From positions 364,480 through 428,479 of the forward strand of contig UBMI01000009.1 of assembly GCA_900466475.1 (NCBI GenBank): a stretch of 64,000 nucleotides of DNA, in the 5' to 3' direction. This document shows, in pieces, positions 30,211 through 37,291 of this stretch. The first letter of the stretch is position 1. Every line of letters starts with the position of its first letter. The DNA is from Hyphomicrobiales bacterium. Lineage in GTDB: Bacteria; Pseudomonadota; Alphaproteobacteria; Rhizobiales; Rhizobiaceae. Below the pieces are notes generated by a model, which saw only the letters and a list, made by a program, of their open reading frames with translations, was not told the origin of the DNA and made no database searches. The position numbers were made by a program, and so were the translations under genes.

Positions 30211-30879
30211 ATGGAAACTTCGCTTTATCTGCCCGTGAAAGGCTTTCTCGAAAAGGCAGGTTATGTCGTCAAGGGCGAAGTCGCCGGCTGCGATCTCGTC
30301 GGCCTGAGCGATGACGATCCGCCTGTTGTCGTCGTCTGCGAGCTGAAGATGAGCTTCAATCTGGAGCTCATTCTGCAGGCCGTCGATCGCGCGGCCGTAT
30401 CTGACGAAGTCTGGATCGCGGCGCGAATTTCAGCCAAGGGCAAAGGCCGGGAAGCAGACAAACGCTACCGCGACCTTTGCCGGCGGCTTGGCATCGGCAT
30501 GCTCGGGATTTCGGACACCGGCGACGTCAGCGTCATTGTCGGCTCCGTGTCACCGATGCCGCGGACCAATCCGAAGCGACGCTCGAGGCTGATGCGCGAG
30601 CACCAGAAACGGCGCGGAGATCCGGCGCTTGGCGGCAGCACGCGCGCGCCGGTCATGACGGCATATCGCCAGCAGGCGCTTGGCTGCGCAGCAGCACTGG
30701 CATCAGGTCCGTTGCGCGTACGTGACATCCGATCCGGCGTGCCGGAGGCCGGCAAGATCCTGCTGTCCAATGTCTATGGCTGGTTCGAACGGCTCGACAG
30801 AGGCGTCTACGGTCTGACGGAGGCCGGACGCGACGCATTGCAGCGGTGGCCGCAGCCGGAGATGCAGGCGGCGCAGTAG
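30211..30879 (+). CDS. DUF2161 protein with PD-(D/E)xK nuclease-like fold
   Basis: A 222-residue protein. The first 110 residues show the pattern of a restriction-endonuclease-like fold: LYLPVKGFLEKAGYVVKGE, then acidic residues before VVVVCELKMSFN, which supplies an ExK, then the helix LILQAVDRAA. The C-terminal half looks like a winged-helix module (DIRSGVPEAGKILLSNVYGWFERLDRG). This matches DUF2161, of unknown function. The ATG at 30211 matches the conserved start METSLYLPVKGF. It is monocistronic and divergent from the TerC-like gene. Confidence 0.75.
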   Translation: METSLYLPVKGFLEKAGYVVKGEVAGCDLVGLSDDDPPVVVVCELKMSFNLELILQAVDRAAVSDEVWIAARISAKGKGREADKRYRDLCRRLGIGMLGISDTGDVSVIVGSVSPMPRTNPKRRSRLMREHQKRRGDPALGGSTRAPVMTAYRQQALGCAAALASGPLRVRDIRSGVPEAGKILLSNVYGWFERLDRGVYGLTEAGRDALQRWPQPEMQAAQ

Positions 30880-31028
30880 TGGGCTAGCATTAGGTGTGAT
30901 GTGGTTTGGGTATCTGTTTTAGTTCCATAATCTATCTTATGCGATCTTCGTGTACGAAGAGGTGAGTTCACGGATAAAGTGCGACTTGCGAATGATACCA
31001 ATGGGTTGTCACTCGCAAGGAAGACGCG

Positions 31029-31275
31029 ATGAAACCTACCTACTCGCATATCGATGTGGATGAACGACGCAAGATCGCCCGCTGGCGCCGCGGCTGTCGA
31101 GATCATTGCCGAGAAGCCCGGACGGCATCGATCGACGATCTTTCGTGAGTTCAAGCGCAACACGTTCGTCGACAAGCTGATTCCGGATCTCAATGGCAAC
31201 TACTGTGTGACAGCGCATGAGATGGCTTGCGAACGGCGGGCTGAACTCCGGAAGCTGGTACGTTTCTCGCAGGTA
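31029..31275 (+). mobile_element. IS30-family transposase remnant (5' fragment, frameshifted)
   Basis: The frame from ATG 31029 reads MKPTYSHIDVDERRKIARWR, then shifts to the next frame, which continues IIAEKPGRHRSTIFREFKRN and later YCVTAHEMACERRAELRK. Together these form the N-terminal DNA-binding region of an IS30-family transposase, about 80 of some 330 or more residues. Codons are lost at the shift, the catalytic DDE domain is absent, and homology ends near 31275. No terminal inverted repeats were recognised. The surrounding 556 bases (30880-31435) contain no other gene and are more AT-rich than their neighbours. Confidence 0.7.
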
Positions 31276-31435
31276 AAGTCGAAGACCGATCGGCCTTCCT
31301 CAAATTTTCCTGATTTTATAGATAGGTGCATTTTCTCAACTCTTATCCATGACGGAAAATACACGTTGATGCGAGTCGCGACCTGTCTGATAGTCCGGCC
31401 GAAGTCAAACACCCCGTGCCCGGCACCAGGACAAA

Positions 31436-34288
31436 ATGCCCCTTAAATATATGAAATTTCCTATCCTTTCCAAACTCCTGGCAGCGGCCTCGCTTGCCGC
31501 ACTCTTCATCTCAGGCTCGCCGGCCCTTGCGGAAAATCCATCCGCGCCGTGGCCGCAGATGATCAGCGACCTGCCGGCCGAACCCGGCATACGCTTCGGC
31601 ACGCTCGAAAATGGTATGCGGTTTGCGATCATGCGCAATGCCACGCCAACGGGACAAGCGGCCATCCGTTTCCGGATTGGCGCCGGCTCGCTGGACGAGA
31701 GGGATGACCAGCAGGGGCTTGCGCATTTCCTCGAGCATATGGCTTTCAAGGGCTCGACGCATGTCGGACAGGACGAGATGATCCGTATCCTGCAGCGCAA
31801 GGGCCTGGCCTTTGGGCCTGATACCAACGCCAACACCTCCTATGACGAGACCGTCTATTCGCTCGATCTGCCCGAGGTTGACGCGGATACGATTTCCACC
31901 GGCCTGATGCTGATGCGCGAGACGGCAAGCGAGCTGACGCTTGACGCCGGCGCCTTCGACCGCGAGCGCGGCGTCATCCTTTCGGAAGAGCGGCTGCGCG
32001 ACACGCCGCAATATCGCGCGGCGATCGGCGTCACGAATTCCATGCTCGCTGGCCAGCGCGTGACGATGCGCGCGCCGATCGGCAAGGTCGACATCATCAG
32101 CAATGCCCCTGTCGATCTGCTGCGTGATTTTTACCATGCGAATTATCGGCCCGATCGCGCCACGCTGATCGTGGTGGGCGATGTCGATCCCGCTGCCATG
32201 GAACTGGAGATCAGGCAGCGCTTTGGCGACTGGAAGGTTGCCATCCCTGCCCCGCCAAAGCCCGATCTCGGCACGCTGAAGCCGAAAAGCGAAAGCGCCG
32301 AGGTCATCGCGGTTCCGGGCGGCACAACGAATGTTCAGATCGCCTGGACGCGGCCCTACGATGCTTCGCCTGACACTTTTGCCAAGCGTCGCCAGCAGCT
32401 GGTCGAAGATCTCGGTCTTCTGGTACTCAAACGTCGACTAGGCGCCATGGCCAACAGGGCGAATGCTCCCTTCATCAGCGCCGCCGTCGGCTCTCAGGAT
32501 CTTTTCGACTCGGCCCATATCGTTGTCGTCACCGCAAATTCCGAGACGGACAAATGGCAGCAGGCGCTCGCGGCCATCGATCAGGAACAGCGCCGTTTCC
32601 AGCAATTCGGCGCCGAGCAGGCCGAGCTCGACCGGGAAATCGTCGAATATCGCTCTCTCCTTGAAGCAGCAGCCGCCGGTGCTGCGACACGCACGAACAC
32701 CGACATCGCCTCCATGCTGGCGAGCAGCGTGGACGACAATGAGGTCTTCACCTCCCCCGCGGAAGATCTTTCGATGTTCGAGACGATCACCAAGGGGCTG
32801 ACAGCGGCCGAGGTCAACGAGGTTGTCGCGCGCGTCTTTTCCGGGAACGGCCCGCAGCTCGTCCTGCAGACCGCTCAGGCGCCAAAAGGCGGCGCCAGCG
32901 ACATCAGGCAGGCATATGACGCTTCCCGTGCCGTTCCGGTCACCGCGCCTTCCACCGCGGCAGCGGTCGTCTGGCCCTATACCCATTTCGGCGAACCCGG
33001 CGCTGTTGTCGAACGCCGCGTTGTCGAGGATCTCGGCCTGACCATGGTGCGCTTTGGCAACGGCGTGCGGCTGACCATCAAGCCGACCAAGCTGCGCGCC
33101 AACGAAGTGCTGGTACGCGAGGATATTGGTCACGGCCGGCTGGGACTGCCGAATGACCGTCCCCTGCCGATCTGGACATCGCCGGCCGTGGTCCTGTCGG
33201 GCACCAAGGCAATGGATTACCCGGATTTACAGAAAGCGCTGGCCGCCAAAATCGCCGGCATCGATTTCTCGGTGGATGACAGCTCCTTCCAGTTCACCGG
33301 CCAGACACAGACCGGGGATCTGGCGACGCAACTGCAGATCATGGCCGCCTACACTTCCGATCCCACCTACCGGCCAGAAGTTTTCAAGCGCGTCCGGCAA
33401 GCCTATTTGAACAACCTCGATCAGTATGAGGCGACGCCAGGGGCCGTCATCGGCCGCGATTTCGCTGGCCTCGTGCATTCCGGCGACCCGCGCTGGACTT
33501 TCCCGGACAAGGCGCAATTGTCCGCCACGAAACTGGAAGATTTCGAAGCGCTGTTCCGGCCGCAAATTTCCGCGGGCCCGATCGATATCACCATTGTCGG
33601 CGACATAACGGCGGACGAAGCAATCCGCCTGACGGCTGAAACATTAGGGGCTTTGCCGGCTCGCCCGGATGCAACAACGGACAACGTTGCAAACGATGTG
33701 CGTTTCCCCGCCCCCACCGAAAAACCCGTCATGCGGACTCATAACGGCCGGAGCGACAACGCCGCGGCGATCGTCGCTGCCCCCGTTGGCGATATGCTCT
33801 CGGACATGCAGCGGGGCTTTGTCGCCAACATCGCCGGCCAGATCTTCGAAAACAGGCTGATCGACCAGTTCCGGATTGCCGAAGGCGCGACCTACAGTCC
33901 GCAGGGCGCGATGGATCTGTCGTGGGACATTCCAGGCTACGGCTACGCCTATCTCTATGTCGAGACAACGCCGGACAAGGTCGAGAATTTCTATGCGCTC
34001 GTGGACAAGATCGCTAATGACCTCAGATCGAAAGATGTCTCGCCGGACGAACTGGTCAGGGCTCGCACACCGATTATCGAGACGTTGAAACACCAGCAGC
34101 AGAGCAACGAATATTGGGTGCAATATCTGAACGGCGCTCAAACGGACCCTCGCCGTCTGGAACGGATACGCGACAATCTTGCCGGCTACGACAAAGTCAC
34201 CGCCGAGGACATTCGCCAGTTTGCCACGACCTACTTCCAGCCGGACAAGTTCTGGAAATTCGAGGTGCTTCCGGCAGCGGTTCGCTAG
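31436..34288 (+). CDS. M16 family zinc metallopeptidase (pitrilysin-like, two-domain repeat)
   Basis: A 950-residue exported peptidase with a signal peptide (about residues 1-32, ending PALAEN). The zinc site is H97-F-L-E100-H101 in LAHFLEHMAFKGS, with the distal Glu in the ETASELTLD helix. Four M16 subdomains follow; the C-terminal half has the substrate-positioning region EGATYSPQGAMD. Its length matches the periplasmic two-half M16 proteases. AGGA precedes the ATG at 31436; an ATG at 31451 is possible. It lies just after the IS30 relic but its composition is ordinary. Its substrates are unknown. Confidence 0.92.
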   Translation: MPLKYMKFPILSKLLAAASLAALFISGSPALAENPSAPWPQMISDLPAEPGIRFGTLENGMRFAIMRNATPTGQAAIRFRIGAGSLDERDDQQGLAHFLEHMAFKGSTHVGQDEMIRILQRKGLAFGPDTNANTSYDETVYSLDLPEVDADTISTGLMLMRETASELTLDAGAFDRERGVILSEERLRDTPQYRAAIGVTNSMLAGQRVTMRAPIGKVDIISNAPVDLLRDFYHANYRPDRATLIVVGDVDPAAMELEIRQRFGDWKVAIPAPPKPDLGTLKPKSESAEVIAVPGGTTNVQIAWTRPYDASPDTFAKRRQQLVEDLGLLVLKRRLGAMANRANAPFISAAVGSQDLFDSAHIVVVTANSETDKWQQALAAIDQEQRRFQQFGAEQAELDREIVEYRSLLEAAAAGAATRTNTDIASMLASSVDDNEVFTSPAEDLSMFETITKGLTAAEVNEVVARVFSGNGPQLVLQTAQAPKGGASDIRQAYDASRAVPVTAPSTAAAVVWPYTHFGEPGAVVERRVVEDLGLTMVRFGNGVRLTIKPTKLRANEVLVREDIGHGRLGLPNDRPLPIWTSPAVVLSGTKAMDYPDLQKALAAKIAGIDFSVDDSSFQFTGQTQTGDLATQLQIMAAYTSDPTYRPEVFKRVRQAYLNNLDQYEATPGAVIGRDFAGLVHSGDPRWTFPDKAQLSATKLEDFEALFRPQISAGPIDITIVGDITADEAIRLTAETLGALPARPDATTDNVANDVRFPAPTEKPVMRTHNGRSDNAAAIVAAPVGDMLSDMQRGFVANIAGQIFENRLIDQFRIAEGATYSPQGAMDLSWDIPGYGYAYLYVETTPDKVENFYALVDKIANDLRSKDVSPDELVRARTPIIETLKHQQQSNEYWVQYLNGAQTDPRRLERIRDNLAGYDKVTAEDIRQFATTYFQPDKFWKFEVLPAAVR

Positions 34289-34300
34289 GTTTGAAGACAG

Positions 34301-34330
34301 GATCCCGAAGCGCGCAGTCGCTTCGGGATC
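34301..34330 (+). terminator. Hairpin after the M16 peptidase gene
   Basis: A perfect 12-bp stem, GATCCCGAAGCG with CGCTTCGGGATC, has a six-base loop and starts 12 bases past the stop. There is no clear T tract, so it may be a weak terminator or an mRNA 3'-end stabiliser. Confidence 0.5.
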
Positions 34331-34434
34331 TGTTCCGATCTGTTCGTAGGCCCGCGTAAAAACGACAGGATCGTTTTGATGGCGAAGCTCGGTCAGGCCG
34401 GCTAGATGCGTAAGCAAAAATCACCGGCTTTCGC

Positions 34435-34662
34435 ATGTCTTCCGACCATTCTCGTCCCCTCCAGGAATATGCACGCATTGTGCGCCAGAAAAACCTCTTG
34501 AAACTTCGGCTTCTTTCCGTGGAACGGCAGCTGGCGACCGCCGGCGGGGCCCGAAAGTCCTTCCTTGAGGAGACGCGCCTGACGATCATCGAAGCGATGC
34601 TCTCGCTCGAGGAAGAGGGTGAAGCCTATCTTTTGCTGATGCGCAAGGACGGCCCGGTATAG
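34435..34662 (+). CDS. Hypothetical 75-residue helical protein
   Basis: A small open frame with a highly charged, heptad-like helical composition (YARIVRQKNLLKLRLLSVER, then LTIIEAMLSLEEEGEAYLLL), suggesting a short coiled coil. No family is recognised and the ribosome site is weak. It converges on, and overlaps by 37 bases, the next leftward gene. The G/C-rich third positions support coding, but the evidence is modest. Confidence 0.5.
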   Translation: MSSDHSRPLQEYARIVRQKNLLKLRLLSVERQLATAGGARKSFLEETRLTIIEAMLSLEEEGEAYLLLMRKDGPV

Positions 34663-35108
34663 GCGCCGTTGAGAGAGAGGCGAAGGGATGCAAGCGCCCT
34701 CTCCGCATCCTCGATTTCCTTGAGCACCAGTCGCTGCTTGCGGTGATCCATCCCGCCTCCGGCAAGTGCGGCATCCACAATTTCGAGCACGTCCGTCGCC
34801 TCGATGACCACGCGGGTGGCGCCCCGCTGCAGCGACCCGGCAGGCTGCTGCTGTTGCCAGTCGGAAGAACGCTCCGCCGCAACAAAGATGCTTTTCTCGA
34901 ACAGATAGGATGCCAAGCGGGGATCCGGCACGACTTCCAGCAGATTTTGGATTTCCTCTGCGGAAAAACATGTTCGGCTGATCAGACGTGAGTGAAAGGC
35001 CGCATAATTCATGCCCAACGCGGTCGCGACGACCTCTACCGGATAGGCCTTCTCCACGATCAGGATAGTGTAGACGATGTCTGCGAAGGCACGGCCGCGC
35101 TGCGTCAT
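34626..35108 (-). CDS. Phage CII/CP76-like helix-turn-helix regulator, putative
   Basis: A 160-residue protein. The segment VVATALGMNYAAFHSRL reads as a helix-turn-helix, and the next part (FSAEEIQNLLEVVPDPRLAS) matches the pattern of phage CII-like (CP76-type) regulators, in which an HTH is followed by a leucine-rich helix about a domain's state. The C-terminal half is helical and charged. It is chromosomal, with no other phage gene nearby. The target is unknown; identification is by pattern only. Confidence 0.55.
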   Translation of the reverse strand: MTQRGRAFADIVYTILIVEKAYPVEVVATALGMNYAAFHSRLISRTCFSAEEIQNLLEVVPDPRLASYLFEKSIFVAAERSSDWQQQQPAGSLQRGATRVVIEATDVLEIVDAALAGGGMDHRKQRLVLKEIEDAERALASLRLSLNGAYTGPSLRISKR

Positions 35109-35440
35109 GATGGCCCCCAGGCTCTATCCCTGCAACTATAGCGGAACCCACGTCAAAAGGGAGCTACCGTTTTGATATTGTATCCGTCACGACGGTGCTA
35201 ATGCGGCGCCCTGGCAGGACGCACCCCGCCTGCCGGGGAAAGGCCACCTGTCTTCGAGTCCGCCGAAGCGGGTGGCCGGACCGTATCGAGCGCCCTGCCC
35301 TTTGACCCGGTTTTGCGGTTTCCGCCCGCAAGGCGTCGCTTTCGGGACGGCGCTCAGATCTTTCTGGTCTACTCTGTGACAGGCAACCGCTGCGGGAGGA
35401 GCTGCTGGCGCGTTGCTGCATTTCAACGGAGGAGACGGAA
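35109..35440. other. Leader/intergenic region before the formaldehyde dehydrogenase gene, with hairpins
   Basis: This 332-base gap has no credible open frame. It contains a nested hairpin: outer stem GGCCACC (35242-35248) with GGTGGCC (35271-35277), inner stem CTTCG (35252-35256) with CGAAG (35264-35268). A smaller CCCCG/CGGGG hairpin lies just upstream. GGAGGAG precedes the next ATG. It may be a structured 5' leader; no known riboswitch was recognised. Confidence 0.35.
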
Positions 35441-36631
35441 ATGAGCAAGAACCGTGGCGTCGTCTACTTGCGGCCCGGAAAAGTGGAAGTCCGCGACATT
35501 GACGATCCGAAACTCGAGGCACCGGACGGGCGTCGTATCGAACATGGCGTCATCCTGAAGGTCATCTCCACCAATATCTGCGGTTCCGACCAGCACATGG
35601 TCCGTGGCCGCACCACCGCCATGCCGGGTCTGGTGCTCGGACATGAAATTACCGGCGAGATCATCGAAAAAGGCATCGACGTCGAAATGCTCGATGTCGG
35701 GGACATCGTCTCCGTGCCCTTCAATGTTGCCTGCGGGCGCTGCCGCTGCTGCAAATCACAGGACACCGGCGTCTGCCTGACGGTCAATCCGTCGCGGGCC
35801 GGCGGCGCCTATGGCTATGTCGACATGGGCGGCTGGATCGGCGGTCAGGCCCGTTATGTCACGATCCCCTATGCCGATTTCAACCTCTTAAAAATCCCCG
35901 ACCGCGACAAGGCGATGGCCAAGATCCGTGATCTCACCATGCTTTCCGACATCCTGCCGACCGGATTCCACGGTGCCGTCAGAGCCGGCGTCGGCGTCGG
36001 CTCCACCGTCTATGTCGCAGGTGCAGGCCCGGTCGGCCTCGCAGCGGCGGCATCCGCCCGTATCCTCGGCGCGGCCGTCGTCATGATCGGCGATTTCAAC
36101 AAGGATCGCCTCGCCCATGCCAGCCGCGTCGGCTTCGAGGCCATCGATCTCTCGAAGAGCGACCGCCTCGGAGACATGATCGCAGAGGTGGTCGGCACGA
36201 ATGAAGTGGATAGCGCCATCGATGCCGTCGGCTTCGAAGCACGTGGACATTCCGGCGGCGAGCAGCCGGCGATCGTTCTGAACCAGATGATGGAAATCAC
36301 CCGTGCCGCAGGCTCCATCGGCATTCCCGGCCTCTATGTCACGGAGGATCCGGGCGCGGTGGACAATGCGGCCAAGCAGGGCAGCCTGTCGTTGCGCTTC
36401 GGTCTCGGCTGGGCCAAGGCGCAGTCCTTCCACACCGGTCAGACACCTGTGCTCAAATATAACCGCCAACTCATGCAGGCGATCCTGCACGACCGGCTGC
36501 CCATTGCCGATATCGTCAATGCCAAGGTGATCTCGCTTGAGGATGCCGCCCAGGGTTATGAGAGCTTCGACCAGGGTGCTGCGACAAAATTCGTTCTCGA
36601 CCCGCATGGCGCAATTGCCAAAGCGGCGTGA
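35441..36631 (+). CDS. fdhA: Glutathione-independent formaldehyde dehydrogenase (zinc, NAD-dependent)
   Basis: A 396-residue medium-chain zinc dehydrogenase of the Pseudomonas putida FdhA type, which oxidises formaldehyde to formate (and can dismutate aldehydes) with tightly bound NAD. The catalytic zinc ligands are in STNICGSDQHMVRG and LGHEITGEI. The structural zinc cysteines are in ACGRCRCCKSQDTGVC. The Rossmann motif is VAGAGPVGLAAAA. A strong GGAGGAG ribosome site is present. It is monocistronic. It probably serves detoxification of formaldehyde from methylated or one-carbon compounds. Confidence 0.92.
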   Translation: MSKNRGVVYLRPGKVEVRDIDDPKLEAPDGRRIEHGVILKVISTNICGSDQHMVRGRTTAMPGLVLGHEITGEIIEKGIDVEMLDVGDIVSVPFNVACGRCRCCKSQDTGVCLTVNPSRAGGAYGYVDMGGWIGGQARYVTIPYADFNLLKIPDRDKAMAKIRDLTMLSDILPTGFHGAVRAGVGVGSTVYVAGAGPVGLAAAASARILGAAVVMIGDFNKDRLAHASRVGFEAIDLSKSDRLGDMIAEVVGTNEVDSAIDAVGFEARGHSGGEQPAIVLNQMMEITRAAGSIGIPGLYVTEDPGAVDNAAKQGSLSLRFGLGWAKAQSFHTGQTPVLKYNRQLMQAILHDRLPIADIVNAKVISLEDAAQGYESFDQGAATKFVLDPHGAIAKAA

Positions 36632-36747
36632 TCGATACGATGTGCCGGGGCGGAAACGCCCCGGCATTCCCTATGGGTCATACGATCGACCGTGCCTCCC
36701 CTACATCCTCGCCAGCCAACGACTGTTGACAGAATGTATGGCTGATC

Positions 36748-37062
36748 TCAGTCATCAGCGGCGTCGTCACGCATGAAATGACGGCGCAATCCGCGACTTT
36801 GATGAAGACCTCCGCCGACACCTGAATAGAGCGCGATGTGGGCGAGCTCTTGCGAGCTTGCCGGTTCCGGCTTGATGAGCACTGGAGCGTAGTCTGCGTC
36901 GCCGTGCTGCGCGGCCACTACATCGGATCGAATCGACACGACCTCGCCTTCAATTCCGGCATCACCCCCTGACCGTAAGCATTGATGCGGACCCCGGCCC
37001 TCCGGCCGAGCACGATATCATCGATATCGCCTGCGGCGTTCTTCCGCTCTGCGACCAAGCCT
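36748..37062 (-). pseudogene. Remnant resembling an HlyD-type secretion adaptor C-terminal domain (frameshifted)
   Basis: On the minus strand one frame reads GDIDDIVLGRRAGVRINAYG then QGVMPEL, and a second frame continues GEVVSIRSDVV and YAPVLIKPE. Joined by a one-base shift near 36945, they resemble the beta-barrel/hairpin part of HlyD/PrsE-type membrane fusion proteins of type I secretion. There is no start or upstream coiled coil, and the C-terminal part ends abnormally at 36748. It lies 230 bases upstream of, and divergent from, an RTX protein of the kind such adaptors export. The flanks (36632-36747 and 37063-37291) show no gene; the right one is AT-rich and probably promoter sequence. 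Confidence 0.5.
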
Positions 37063-37291
37063 TATCGCTTTGGGCAACAAGGCTCTTCCCGCCGCTCCGA
37101 CAGCCGAGATGCCGAGTCCGCAAATATCGGATCGCCTCCAACGCAGCGCTTAGCAATCATGTTGTGAACAATACAATATAGTTAACGCAATCATAACTTT
37201 GGCGGATTCTACTGTAAATCAGGCCCTACTTTTGAAGGGAATCACTATACCATCGAAGTAATGTTTTCTACTTCCAGGCGAGGAGGATGAA

